This document shows positions 1-8,745 of a stretch of DNA of 64,000 bases, piece after piece. Numbering within the stretch: the first letter of the stretch is position 1; each line of letters begins with the position of its first letter. Made by a program: the position numbers and the translations under genes. The notes below the pieces were generated by a model that saw only the letters and a list, made by a program, of their open reading frames with translations, ran no database searches and was not told where the DNA came from. The DNA lies in NCBI RefSeq assembly GCF_029836165.1, contig NZ_JAOEBG010000019.1:1-64000 (forward strand), read 5' to 3'. This DNA is from Pseudomonas sp. GD04091. Its GTDB lineage: Bacteria; Pseudomonadota; Gammaproteobacteria; Pseudomonadales; Pseudomonadaceae.

Positions 1-30
1 CCTTTCGCGACACAAGGCCGCTCCTGCAGT
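1..30. repeat. REP element, partial (window edge)
   Basis: This is the right half of a P. putida-type REP palindrome, carrying the core GCGACACAAGGCCGCTCC. It lies just beyond the 3' end of ctaE. The partner half would be outside the window. Confidence 0.75.
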
Positions 31-44
31 GTCAGTGCTACCTT

Positions 45-932
45 TCAGAGCACATACACGAATATGAACAACCCCACCCACACCACATCGACGAAGTGCC
101 AGTACCAGCTCGCCGCCTCGAAGCCAAAGTGCTTGTCAGGCTCGAAATGCCCGCGCATCACCCGGCAGAACATCACGAACAGGATCAGCGTCCCCAGCGT
201 CACATGCGCGCCATGGAACCCGGTGAGCATGAAGAACGTCGCGCCGTAGATCCCCGACCCGAGCGTCAGCCCCAGCTTGGTGTAGGCCTCGTAGTACTCG
301 TAGGCCTGCAACGCGAGAAACGCCAGCCCCAGCAGGATGGTCAGCCCCAGCCACAGCTTCAGCGTGCCACGGTGGCCCTTGCGCAGGCCATGGTGGGCGA
401 TGGTCACGGTGACACTGGAGCTCACCAGCAGGATGGTGTTGATCAGCGGCAGGTGCCACGGGTCGATCACCTCCTTCGGTGGCGGGAACAATTTCGGGTC
501 CGGCGTGTGCAGCAGCGGCCAGACGAACTCGAAATTGGGCCAGAGCATGTGCGCCACGCCCTTGTCCCCCTCGCCACCCAGCCACGGCCCGGCCAGCACG
601 CGCACGTAGAACAGCGCGCCGAAGAAGGCCAGGAAGAACATCACCTCGGAGAAGATGAACCAGCTCATGCCCCAGCGGAACGAGCGGTCCATCTGCGCGC
701 TGTACAGCCCGGCGTGGCTTTCCTTGATCACCGCGCCGAACCAGCCGAACAGCATGTACGCCAGGAACAGCCCGCCGACGAAGAAGATCAGCGGCCCGTG
801 GGATTCCGGGTGGCCGGCCTTGAGGTCGTTGAACCAGGTGCCCAGGCCGAACACGGTGATGAACAGGCCGATCGTGGCGATGATCGGCCACTTGCTCTGC
901 GCCGGGACGTAGTAGTGCTCGTGGCTTGCCAT
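45..932 (-). CDS. ctaE: cytochrome c oxidase subunit III
   Basis: Subunit III of the aa3/caa3-type haem-copper oxidase, an integral inner-membrane subunit that stabilises the catalytic core. The 295-aa product has about seven hydrophobic segments and ends with the family signature WYWHFVDVVW followed by a last membrane helix. The ATG at 932 is preferred over the longer frame because it has GGAAGGAG about 7 nt upstream and begins MASHEHYYVPAQSKWP, typical of the family. It is the fourth gene of the leftward ctaC-ctaD-ctaG-ctaE operon, 16 bp after ctaG. It is also known as coxC. Recognition is secure from length, motif and context. Confidence 0.96.
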   Translation of the reverse strand: MASHEHYYVPAQSKWPIIATIGLFITVFGLGTWFNDLKAGHPESHGPLIFFVGGLFLAYMLFGWFGAVIKESHAGLYSAQMDRSFRWGMSWFIFSEVMFFLAFFGALFYVRVLAGPWLGGEGDKGVAHMLWPNFEFVWPLLHTPDPKLFPPPKEVIDPWHLPLINTILLVSSSVTVTIAHHGLRKGHRGTLKLWLGLTILLGLAFLALQAYEYYEAYTKLGLTLGSGIYGATFFMLTGFHGAHVTLGTLILFVMFCRVMRGHFEPDKHFGFEAASWYWHFVDVVWVGLFIFVYVL

Positions 933-948
933 GGTTGATCTCCTTCCC

Positions 949-1506
949 TCAACGGGCGGCCTCGGTCGCGGCATCGGCGACCGGCGGGTGGCGAGCGGTG
1001 ATGTCGAACAGGGTGTAGGCCAGGGTCAGGTGCTTGACCGAGGCCGGCAGGTCGCGATCGACGATGAAGCGCACCGGCATCTCGATGCGCTCACCCGGCT
1101 GCAGCACCTGCTGGGTGAAGCAGAAGCACTCGGTCTTGTGAAAGTACGCCGCGGCCTCGGCCGGGGTGATGCTGGGAATGGCCTGGGCGCTCATCGGCTT
1201 GCTGGTCGGGTTGCGGGCGATGAAGATCATCTGGTTCACCGCGCCCGGGTTGACTTCGATCTGGTCGGTGGTGGAGTGGAACTCCCAGCTCATGTCGCCC
1301 GCATTGGTGGACATGAACTGCACCCGCACCGAACGCGTCGGGTCGCTGACCTGGCTGCCCTCGTACTGCCCGCCGGTCTTGCCGTTGATGCCGAAAGCCC
1401 TGCACATCACGTCGTAGATCGGCACCAGGGCAAAGCCGAAGGCGAACATCACCACGGTCAGCATCAGCAGGCGGGTGACCAGGCGTTTGAGCGACAGGCC
1501 TTCCAT
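949..1506 (-). CDS. ctaG: cytochrome c oxidase assembly factor CtaG/Cox11
   Basis: Copper chaperone of the Cox11 family, which delivers copper to the CuB centre of oxidase subunit I. The 185-aa protein has one N-terminal membrane anchor (about residues 9-29) and a periplasmic domain. That domain contains the copper-binding CFCF motif within KTECFCFTQQ. The length is normal for bacterial Cox11. It sits between subunits I and III, 10 bp after ctaD, the usual Pseudomonas arrangement. The name ctaG is shared with an unrelated Bacillus protein; this one is the Cox11 type. Confidence 0.95.
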   Translation of the reverse strand: MEGLSLKRLVTRLLMLTVVMFAFGFALVPIYDVMCRAFGINGKTGGQYEGSQVSDPTRSVRVQFMSTNAGDMSWEFHSTTDQIEVNPGAVNQMIFIARNPTSKPMSAQAIPSITPAEAAAYFHKTECFCFTQQVLQPGERIEMPVRFIVDRDLPASVKHLTLAYTLFDITARHPPVADAATEAAR

Positions 1507-1516
1507 GTCCGCGCTC

Positions 1517-3106
1517 CTATTTCACGTGCGGAGGTGTCTGGAAGGTGTGGTAGGGCGCCGGTGACGGCACCGTCCACTCCAACCCGTCGGCCCCGTCCCA
1601 AGGCTTGGCCGGGGCCGGCGCGCCACCACGGATGCACTTGATGACGATGAACAGGAAGAACACCTGGGTCGCACCGAAGATGAACGCGCCGATCGACGAG
1701 ACCATGTTGAAGTCGGCGAACTGCAGGTTGTAGTCGGGGATGCGCCGCGGCATGCCGGCCAGGCCGACGAAGTGCATGGGGAAGAAGGCCAGGTTCATGC
1801 CGACGAACGACAGCCAGAAGTGCAGCTTGCCTAGGGTTTCGTCATACATGTGCCCGGTCCACTTGGGTAGCCAGTAGTAGGCCGAGGCGAAGATGCCGAA
1901 GATCGCGCCCGGCACCAGCACGTAGTGGAAGTGCGCCACCACGAAGTAGGTGTCGTGGTACTGGAAGTCCGCCGGGGCGATGGCCAGCATCAACCCGGAG
2001 AAGCCGCCGATGGTGAACAGGATGACGAAGGCGATGGCGAACAGCATCGGTGTCTCGAAGGTCAGCGAGCCCTCCCACATGGTGCTGACCCAGTTGAACA
2101 CCTTCACCCCGGTGGGCACGGCGATCAGCATGGTGGCGTACATGAAGAACAGCTCGCCCACCACCGGAATGCCGACCACGAACATGTGGTGCGCCCAGAC
2201 GATGAACGACAGGAAGGCGATCGCCCCGGTGGCGTAGACCATCGAGGTGTAGCCGAACAGTGGCTTGCGCGAGAACGCCGGGATGATCGAGCTGACCGCG
2301 CCGAAGGCCGGCAGGATCATGATGTACACCTCGGGGTGGCCGAAGAACCAGAACACGTGCTGGAACAGCACCGGGTCGCCACCGCCGGCGGCGCTGAAGA
2401 AGCTGGTGCCGAAGTGGATGTCCATCAGCATCATGGTCACCACCCCGGCCAGCACCGGCATCACCGCGATCAGCAGGAAGGCGGTGATCAGCCAGGTCCA
2501 GACGAACAGCGGCATCTTCATCAGGGTCATGCCAGGCGCGCGCAGGTTGAGGATGGTGGCGATCACGTTGATCGCGCCCATGATCGAGCTGATGCCCATC
2601 AGGTGGATGGCGAAGATGAAGAAGGTCACGCTGGCCGGAGCGTAGGTGGTGGACAGCGGGGCATAGAAGGTCCAGCCGAAGTTCGGCCCGCCGCCGGGGC
2701 TGAACAGGGTCGAGACCAGCAGCAGGAAGGCCGCCGGCAGCAGCCAGAAGCTGAAGTTGTTCATCCGTGGCAGGGCCATGTCCGGGGCGCCGACCATCAG
2801 CGGGATCATCCAGTTGGCCAGGCCGACGAAGGCCGGCATCACCGCGCCAAACACCATGATCAGCCCATGCATGGTGGTCATCTGGTTGAAGAACGCCGGT
2901 TCCACGATCTGCAGCCCCGGCTGGAACAGCTCGGCGCGGATCACCATGGCGAACGAGCCGCCGAGCAGGAACATGCTGAAGGCGAACCACAGGTACATCG
3001 TGCCGATGTCCTTGTGGTTGGTGGTCAGCACCCAGCGCATCAGGCCCTTGGCCGGGCCGTGGGCATGTTCCTGACCGTGGGCGTGGTCGTCGATCACTGC
3101 ACTCAT
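1517..3106 (-). CDS. ctaD: cytochrome c oxidase subunit I
   Basis: Catalytic subunit of the aa3/caa3 terminal oxidase, carrying haem a, haem a3 and CuB and reducing O2 with proton pumping. The 529-aa product has about twelve membrane segments. It shows the haem-copper signature around HPEVYIMILPAFG, including the His-Tyr pair, and the later haem-ligand region HFHYVLVPGAIFG. The open frame extends upstream to 3205, but ATG at 3106 gives the expected N-terminus MSAVIDDHAH and has AGGAGACAGG just upstream. It is the second gene of the operon, 43 bp after ctaC. Confidence 0.97.
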   Translation of the reverse strand: MSAVIDDHAHGQEHAHGPAKGLMRWVLTTNHKDIGTMYLWFAFSMFLLGGSFAMVIRAELFQPGLQIVEPAFFNQMTTMHGLIMVFGAVMPAFVGLANWMIPLMVGAPDMALPRMNNFSFWLLPAAFLLLVSTLFSPGGGPNFGWTFYAPLSTTYAPASVTFFIFAIHLMGISSIMGAINVIATILNLRAPGMTLMKMPLFVWTWLITAFLLIAVMPVLAGVVTMMLMDIHFGTSFFSAAGGGDPVLFQHVFWFFGHPEVYIMILPAFGAVSSIIPAFSRKPLFGYTSMVYATGAIAFLSFIVWAHHMFVVGIPVVGELFFMYATMLIAVPTGVKVFNWVSTMWEGSLTFETPMLFAIAFVILFTIGGFSGLMLAIAPADFQYHDTYFVVAHFHYVLVPGAIFGIFASAYYWLPKWTGHMYDETLGKLHFWLSFVGMNLAFFPMHFVGLAGMPRRIPDYNLQFADFNMVSSIGAFIFGATQVFFLFIVIKCIRGGAPAPAKPWDGADGLEWTVPSPAPYHTFQTPPHVK

Positions 3107-3149
3107 GTCCTGTCTCCTGCAATCCGCTGATTGCCGCGAGTAACCCGGC

Positions 3150-4277
3150 TCATTGCGCTTCGGCCTGCTTGAGCGCCAGCACGTCCTTCGGCGTGACCAT
3201 GTCACCCTTGTTGTTGCCCCAGGCGTTGCGCTCGTAGGTGACCACGGCGGCGATATCGACTTCCGAGAGCTGCTTGCCGAACGCCGCCATGGCGGTGCCG
3301 GGCTTGCCGTGGAAGACGATGCTCAGGTGATCTTCCTTGGGTCCGATGGCGATCTTCGAACCCTTGAGCGCCGGGAACATCGGTGGCAAGCCCTGGCCTT
3401 CGGCCTGGTGACAGGCCACGCAGGTGGTGTGGTAGACCTTGTCGCCGCGCGCGACCAGCTCTTCGAGTGTCCATTCCTTGCTGGTCAGCTCCTTGAGCTT
3501 GGCCGCCTCGGCCTTGCGCTCGCCGAGCCAGGTGTCGTAGTCGGCCTTGGACTTCACCTCCACCACCACGGGCATGAAACCGTGGTCCTTGCCGCACAGT
3601 TCGGTGCACTGGCCACGGTAGATGCCGGGCTTCTCGACCCGCGTCCAGGCCTCGTTGACGAACCCGGGAATGGCGTCACGCTTGACCGCGAAGGCCGGGA
3701 CCCACCAGGAATGGATGACATCGGCGGCGGTCACCAGGAAGCGCACCTTGGCGCCCACCGGCAGCACCAGCGGCTGATCGACCTCGAGCAGGTAGTGCTC
3801 GTCCTTCGGTGACTTGTTCTGGATCTGCTCGGCAGGGGTGGCCAGGTTGCTGAAGAACTCGACGTCCTGGCCCAGGTACTTGTAGTGCCATTTCCACTGG
3901 TAACCGGTGACCTGGATATCGATGTCCGACTCGCTGGCGTCGTAGATGTCGATCAGGGTCTTGGTGGCCGGGATGGCCATGACCACGAGGATGAGGAAGG
4001 GAACGACGGTCCAGAGAATCTCGACCCAGGTGTGCTCATGGAAATGCGCCGGTTGCTGCCCGGTCGAGCGGCGGTGGATGACCATCGACCAGAACATCGC
4101 GCCGAACACCACGATGCCGATGATCACGCAGATCCAGAAGATGGTCATGTGCAGGTCGAACACCGCGTGGGAGACTTCCGTCGCCCCGGGCGCCATGTTC
4201 ACCGTCCATGCTGCCTGTGCCTGACCCAATACCGACCACAGCAACAGGCCCATCCAGACATGTGGATGTCGCATCAT
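3150..4277 (-). CDS. ctaC: cytochrome c oxidase subunit II with C-terminal cytochrome c domain
   Basis: Electron-entry subunit of a caa3-type oxidase. The 375-aa product has a signal peptide (to about residue 22), two membrane helices and a periplasmic cupredoxin domain. The CuA ligands are visible in CTELCGKDHGFM. A C-terminal cytochrome c domain carries the haem motif CVACH. The fused cytochrome c explains the length and marks this as a caa3 rather than a plain aa3 enzyme. It is the first gene of the operon, so the promoter should lie in the 380 bp upstream. Two adjacent ATGs (4277, 4274) are possible; GGGGAA upstream fits either. Confidence 0.96.
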   Translation of the reverse strand: MMRHPHVWMGLLLWSVLGQAQAAWTVNMAPGATEVSHAVFDLHMTIFWICVIIGIVVFGAMFWSMVIHRRSTGQQPAHFHEHTWVEILWTVVPFLILVVMAIPATKTLIDIYDASESDIDIQVTGYQWKWHYKYLGQDVEFFSNLATPAEQIQNKSPKDEHYLLEVDQPLVLPVGAKVRFLVTAADVIHSWWVPAFAVKRDAIPGFVNEAWTRVEKPGIYRGQCTELCGKDHGFMPVVVEVKSKADYDTWLGERKAEAAKLKELTSKEWTLEELVARGDKVYHTTCVACHQAEGQGLPPMFPALKGSKIAIGPKEDHLSIVFHGKPGTAMAAFGKQLSEVDIAAVVTYERNAWGNNKGDMVTPKDVLALKQAEAQ

Positions 4278-4659
4278 TGCGGGTTCCCCTTATCGTTCTT
4301 GTAGTCCCGGAGGCGTGGACGACCTGCATACGACAAAGGAGGGAACGGCGGCCAAGACTGCCTGGCTTCGACGACCGAGCCCCCTGCTTAAGGCAGTCGG
4401 GCCTCATCAACGAATCACGTTTCATCCGGAGTATAGACACCGACCAATGGTGCGCAACGCGGGGGGTGAAATGATCTTCACACGACCAAACGTTTGCGCT
4501 GAAAGCCGCGTGGATACTGGCCCGGGACACAATAATGGCACTTTGATATAGCCAATTTCCTACACGTGTCTCAGAGATATAACAAATGCGTCTTAGGCAT
4601 TCTCGTAAGCAAGCTAACTTAGTGTCTTCCGTTTGTAACGCCTTGTCCCTGGAGTTGTC
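4278..4659. other. 382-bp intergenic region between ctaC and a divergent gene
   Basis: A divergent promoter region holding the cox operon promoter on the minus strand and the promoter of the next gene on the plus strand. It is clearly more AT-rich than its flanks from about 4500 to 4650. I found no convincing -35/-10 pair or known operator. A short ACACGTGT palindrome at 4562-4569 is the only symmetric motif noticed. Confidence 0.5.
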
Positions 4660-5310
4660 ATGAACATCGCTGCTGTACGCGAGCAGATCGAAAACGCCCA
4701 TCAACACGAGAGCCGCACCGGCCAACTGAAAAACCGACTGGAACAGCAACTGCCACACCTGCATCGGTCGATCCAACTGCCCGAGCAGGACGCCCAGGGT
4801 ACGCTGGCGCGCTTCGTCGGCGCCTACATCAACGAGGTGCCGGAATTGCTCGAGGCCGCGCACAACGTAGCCCTCGAAGCCGGCATCGAGTCGCAGATCA
4901 AGCCCGTGCTGAAAATCGCCGAGGCTTATTTCCTGCAACCACCCAGCGTCATGGCTGGACAGGTCGGGCTGGACTGCCTGCTCGACGAGGCCTACCTGGC
5001 GCATCGCCTGGTCGAGGAGGTCAACGACCTGTATATCCGTCACTTCCAGCAGCCGCTGATTCCGGTGGACACCACCCTGGCCAACCTGATCGCCCACCAG
5101 CTGATCGGCGAGGCCTTCGCCAACCAGCTGGACGAAGTGGTGCATCACTCGGTGGACGAAATGCTCGACGACGACAGCTTCGCCGTGGAGTCGGTGGAGA
5201 TCTACCGTGACAAGCTGTCCAGCCCGGAAACCGGCGCTGCATGGAAGCGCTGGCCGTGCCTGTCGCGCCAGTTGAGCATCGGCCTGGAAGTGCCAGAAGC
5301 CGCGTACTGA
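4660..5310 (+). CDS. conserved hypothetical protein
   Basis: A 216-aa protein that I recognise only as a conserved Pseudomonas protein next to the cox genes. It has no signal peptide and no membrane segment, so it is probably cytoplasmic. The sequence is rich in Leu, Glu and His and looks entirely alpha-helical, with an acidic stretch near residue 165 (VDEMLDDDSF). The start has GGAG 7 nt upstream of ATG. It is followed by a strong GC hairpin (5329-5348), which suggests a single-gene unit. No function can be assigned from sequence. Confidence 0.75.
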   Translation: MNIAAVREQIENAHQHESRTGQLKNRLEQQLPHLHRSIQLPEQDAQGTLARFVGAYINEVPELLEAAHNVALEAGIESQIKPVLKIAEAYFLQPPSVMAGQVGLDCLLDEAYLAHRLVEEVNDLYIRHFQQPLIPVDTTLANLIAHQLIGEAFANQLDEVVHHSVDEMLDDDSFAVESVEIYRDKLSSPETGAAWKRWPCLSRQLSIGLEVPEAAY

Positions 5311-5328
5311 GCCCTGTCGACGCCGAAC

Positions 5329-5348
5329 GCCGGCCCGTTCGGGCCGGC
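5329..5348 (+). terminator. GC-rich hairpin after the hypothetical gene
   Basis: Perfect 8-bp stem GCCGGCCC / GGGCCGGC with a GTTC loop, 19 bp after the stop codon of the preceding gene. There is no clear T-run, so intrinsic termination is uncertain. Confidence 0.45.
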
Positions 5349-5410
5349 AAGGCTTTCGTCGCCTGCCGCAGTGATGGCAAAATGCCTCGATTCCTGTGAT
5401 CGAGGCATGG

Positions 5411-6790
5411 ATGCTCAAGTTCTCGCGATGCTCGCTGCGTCAATTGTTGTTCGGCGTGTCTGTGGTGCTGATCGCCCTGCTGGACCCTATCGGCCTCGCC
5501 AGCTCCACCGACGAGGCCTCGGCCCGCTGGCTCAATCGCCTGCTGGCCAGTGGTTATGCCGATGACGGGCAGCGCCAGGTGGTCGTGGTGCTGGTCGACG
5601 ATGCCTACCTGTTGCGCAACGATACCTACTGGCCACTGCCCTACAGCGAACAGAGCAAGCTGTTCAAGCGCCTGCTCGCCTACAAGCCCGAAGCCGTGTT
5701 CGTCGACCTGCTGTACAGCCATGACCACTCACGGCTCGTGCCCGGGCAGCCTCCCCGCCTGGAAAGCCAGGTACTGGCCAATGTGTTCGAGCGCTACCAA
5801 CAGCAAGGTATTGCGCTGATGCTGGCCAACAACGGCCTGGAGCGTGGCCGCGAAGGCGCGGTCAACACCCTGCCGCGCCTGGCCGAGGCGACTACACCGG
5901 CGTTGGTGAGCTGGAGCGGCTACGGTGCTCAATACCCCCTGGCCGTGGCGACCGACACGGGCGTGCTGGAAACCCCGGCGCTGCGCCTGTACCGCGAGTA
6001 CTGTCACGCGCACGCCTGCGCGTCCTTGCCGGTCGATAGCACCGCAGCGGCCCGGTTGGCGCCCATCAGCGTGCAGTGGGGCGTGCATCCGTCCCCGGCC
6101 CAGGCGCAGGTGGCCGACATGGGCGAGTGCACCGTGCCCGGTCTGTTCGACCAGTTGCTGCAAGCCGTGTTCTGGAGGCTTGGCAGCAACGCCCAGGCGA
6201 AATGCGCCTACACCCTCACGCTGTCGGCGAGCGACCTGGAGGTCACCGGCGAGGAAGACCAGGCACTGATCAGGCAACTGCTGCGCGGCAAGCTGGTGCT
6301 GGTGGGCGCCGACATCGCGGGAACCGGCGACACCACCTTGTCACCGCTGCACGGCCAGGTTCCCGGCGTGTACCTGCACGCCATGGCCCTGGACAACCTC
6401 ATCAACTGGGGCATGGGTTATTACCGAGCCATGCCGACCCTGGCCGAGCTCGGCCTGCCCGGCACCGGTTCGATCGATCTCCTGGACATGATCGAGCTGC
6501 TGCTGCTCGGCCTGATCACCTACCTCAAGGGCACGCTCGATGCCCCACTGTTCACCCCGGGTGCCCGTCGGCGCACCCGCCTGCGCCTCGGCCCGGCAAG
6601 TGCCTGGGTGGTGGTGCTCGTGTCGCTATCCGCCGTAAGCGCGGTGCTGTGGCAACTGAACTACACGCCAGTCAACGTGCTGGGCCTGCTGCTGCTGTCG
6701 CTGACACTGTTCAGCGCCAGGATCCAGGCTTTTTTCGATAGCTCGGCCAGATCCCGTTTGGAATTCGCTACTCAAGGAACCCAGAGATGA
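5411..6790 (+). CDS. stand-alone CHASE2-domain membrane protein
   Basis: A 459-aa membrane protein with an N-terminal helix (about residues 5-27). A large extracytoplasmic region follows that resembles CHASE2, with pieces such as VVVVLVDDAYLL, KPEAVFVDLLYS and GKLVLVGADIAGTGD. Near the C-terminus there are about three membrane helices. CHASE2 normally sits in front of a cyclase, kinase or GGDEF output domain. Here the protein ends about 16 residues after the last helix, so no output domain is present. The start is debatable: GTG at 5396 has no SD, while ATG at 5411 has GAGG 5 nt upstream and is chosen. It overlaps the next gene by 4 bp (ATGA), implying translational coupling. The CHASE2 call is by pattern, not by a profile search. 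Confidence 0.75.
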   Translation: MLKFSRCSLRQLLFGVSVVLIALLDPIGLASSTDEASARWLNRLLASGYADDGQRQVVVVLVDDAYLLRNDTYWPLPYSEQSKLFKRLLAYKPEAVFVDLLYSHDHSRLVPGQPPRLESQVLANVFERYQQQGIALMLANNGLERGREGAVNTLPRLAEATTPALVSWSGYGAQYPLAVATDTGVLETPALRLYREYCHAHACASLPVDSTAAARLAPISVQWGVHPSPAQAQVADMGECTVPGLFDQLLQAVFWRLGSNAQAKCAYTLTLSASDLEVTGEEDQALIRQLLRGKLVLVGADIAGTGDTTLSPLHGQVPGVYLHAMALDNLINWGMGYYRAMPTLAELGLPGTGSIDLLDMIELLLLGLITYLKGTLDAPLFTPGARRRTRLRLGPASAWVVVLVSLSAVSAVLWQLNYTPVNVLGLLLLSLTLFSARIQAFFDSSARSRLEFATQGTQR

Positions 6791-7149
6791 GCAAAACCTC
6801 CCTTTTCCTGCTGTCGGCACTGTTCAGCCACAGCCTGCTTGCCGCGCCCATGGTCGAGGCTTTTCTCGACGACCCGGTGCCGGTCCTGGACGAGCAGGGC
6901 CGGGCGCTCGGCGACAGGGCCCGCAGCAATCTGCCCAAGCAGGCGATTCCGGTGCTGCAGTACAACAAGGAACTGGATCTGGTACAGGTCGAAGTCTCTG
7001 GCGAGCGGGTCTGGCTGGATACCATGACCGTGCGCGTGAACCCTCCGCTCAACGTGGTCAAGCTGCCGTGCCAGAAGCTCTCCAACACCCGCCCGGAAGA
7101 CCAGCAGGACAATTCCACCATCGGCTTCGGCGCAGGATGCAGCAAATGA
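6787..7149 (+). CDS. small secreted protein, probably SH3-like, unknown function
   Basis: A 120-aa protein with a clear signal peptide cleaved after LLAAPM or nearby. The mature part contains a beta-rich segment of SH3-like look (VLDEQGRALGDRARSNLPKQ ... VQVEVSGERVWLDTMTVRVN) and two C-terminal cysteines, C94 and C118 in this frame, that could form a disulfide. It is the middle gene of the coupled trio and overlaps both neighbours by ATGA, so it is expected to be made in step with the CHASE2 protein and the M48 lipoprotein. The SH3-like label is inference from residue pattern. Confidence 0.7.
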   Translation: MSKTSLFLLSALFSHSLLAAPMVEAFLDDPVPVLDEQGRALGDRARSNLPKQAIPVLQYNKELDLVQVEVSGERVWLDTMTVRVNPPLNVVKLPCQKLSNTRPEDQQDNSTIGFGAGCSK

Positions 7150-8732
7150 TCGGGCCGAATGCCAAGCGCGCCATCGCGGCGCTTGCGGTGACCCTCGCGA
7201 GCCTGCTGGGTGGCTGCCAGACGTTTCAGGGCGCCAACGACGCGCTGCTCAACCTGGTGGGGCCTTCGACCCAGTCACGCCTGAATGGTCGTTACCTGGA
7301 TCAACCCGAAGTCCGCCAGTACTACCCCCTCGATCAGCAGCATGCCGGCCAGCTGCGCCTGAGCTTCGACGGCCGCGCCCTGCCGGCAGATGAGATACGC
7401 CAGCAGAACCTGGTCCGTATTCCGCAACTGGAAAACTATCTGCAGAACATCGTCACGCGCCTGGCCAAAGGGTGGCCGGGCCAGACACCGAACCTGCAGG
7501 TGCGCCTCATCGACAGCTATGCGTTCGGCCCCTCGGCCGACCCCTACGGCAACCTCTACGTTCCCCTCGGCATGCTCGAGAACGTCGAAAGCGAAGACGA
7601 GATCGCTGCCATGCTCGGCCACGAGATGAGTCATGTGCTGCTGCGCCACCACGACCGCCGCGCCGCGTTCCAGCAGCAGAAGCAGATGATGACCAACGTT
7701 GCCACGACCGTGGTGATCGCCGCGATGGCCAAGGACACCGGCCTGAACCGCGAGACCGGCAAGTTCTTCAGCAAGGACCCGACCGGCACCCAGAAGACCA
7801 TCGGCAATACCGTGCTCTACACCGCCCTGGCCAACAGTTTCTCCGACAACGTCTGGAGTACCGCGTGGGGCCGCACCCAGGAAGACCAGGCCGACCTGCT
7901 GGGTGCCGACCTGATGATTCGGGCCGGCTACGCGCCACGGGCATCGAGTGTCAGCCTGCAGCGACTGAACGATTTCCAGGGCAAGCAGAAGCCGTTGCTG
8001 ACCGGCTTCCTGGAAGAACGCCAGGTGGCCATGAAAGAGTCGCTGCAGAAGCTCGACATCAACCGCACCACTCAAGAACTGCAGACCTTGCTCAACCAGG
8101 GCGTCGGTACGGCCATCGCGTCTACCGGGCAGTACCTGACCCGCTCGCACATGTCCCCCACCGAACGCGACGAGGAGCTGCGCCAGTATCTGCGACGCGA
8201 GTACAAGCAGCAGACCCGTGCCCGGGTAGACCGGCGCAGCTGGCCCCAGGTTCGCGACGCGAAGCAGGTACAAGCCTCCCTGCAGGGCTATCGCGATGCC
8301 TATGCGGCCATGACCGCGCTGGAGCAGAAGAAAGTCCGCGAAGCCGAAGTCTTCGTCACCCGCGCACTGGCTTCCCCGGTCGGCAACCAACCCGGCATCC
8401 GCCGGGCGGCTTTCAGCCTGCACAGTGCCCAGGGCAACCGTCGGGCCGCGCTCGCCGACCTGAACACGATCCAGGACTGGTCGCTGGCAAGCCCTTCGAT
8501 CTACGACCTGATGATCGGCCATCACCTGCGCAACGGTGACCCCCAGGCTGCCCTCGCCATGATCGACAGAGCCGAGCGCAACCTGGGCTCCGAAGAGCTG
8601 TTCATCACCGAGAAGCTTGCGGCCAACCGCCAGCTCAAGGCCAACGACGAGGTACAGCAGGTACTGCGCAAGTGCGAGCAGTACCCCAGCCGCAAGGAAG
8701 GTTGTCGCAAGCTGGTACCGAAGACCGCCTGA
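7146..8732 (+). CDS. M48-family metalloprotease lipoprotein with TPR-like C-terminus
   Basis: A 528-aa zinc metalloprotease of the M48 (Oma1/BepA/LoiP-like) group. The N-terminus is a lipoprotein signal ending in the lipobox LGGC (Cys24), so it should be anchored in the envelope. The zinc motif HEMSH lies at about residues 159-163, and the third ligand region EDQADLLGADLM follows about 85 residues later. The C-terminal 180 residues are helical and repeat-like, resembling the TPR tail of BepA. ATG at 7146 is chosen over ATG at 7137 because AGGA lies 8 nt upstream and it gives the ATGA overlap with the preceding gene. BepA-like envelope quality control is an inferred role. Confidence 0.88.
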   Translation: MIGPNAKRAIAALAVTLASLLGGCQTFQGANDALLNLVGPSTQSRLNGRYLDQPEVRQYYPLDQQHAGQLRLSFDGRALPADEIRQQNLVRIPQLENYLQNIVTRLAKGWPGQTPNLQVRLIDSYAFGPSADPYGNLYVPLGMLENVESEDEIAAMLGHEMSHVLLRHHDRRAAFQQQKQMMTNVATTVVIAAMAKDTGLNRETGKFFSKDPTGTQKTIGNTVLYTALANSFSDNVWSTAWGRTQEDQADLLGADLMIRAGYAPRASSVSLQRLNDFQGKQKPLLTGFLEERQVAMKESLQKLDINRTTQELQTLLNQGVGTAIASTGQYLTRSHMSPTERDEELRQYLRREYKQQTRARVDRRSWPQVRDAKQVQASLQGYRDAYAAMTALEQKKVREAEVFVTRALASPVGNQPGIRRAAFSLHSAQGNRRAALADLNTIQDWSLASPSIYDLMIGHHLRNGDPQAALAMIDRAERNLGSEELFITEKLAANRQLKANDEVQQVLRKCEQYPSRKEGCRKLVPKTA

Positions 8733-8745
8733 TACAGGCGCTGGC

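Noticed and set aside
4562..4569. ACACGTGT palindrome upstream of the gene at 4,660
   Set aside because: Contains CACGTG but lacks the TTCC/GGAA flanks of parS and is too short to call an operator.
4036..5418. 460-codon minus-strand frame across the ctaC upstream region
   Set aside because: Overlaps ctaC in another frame and runs antisense through the gene at 4,660-5,310; no domain or family pattern.
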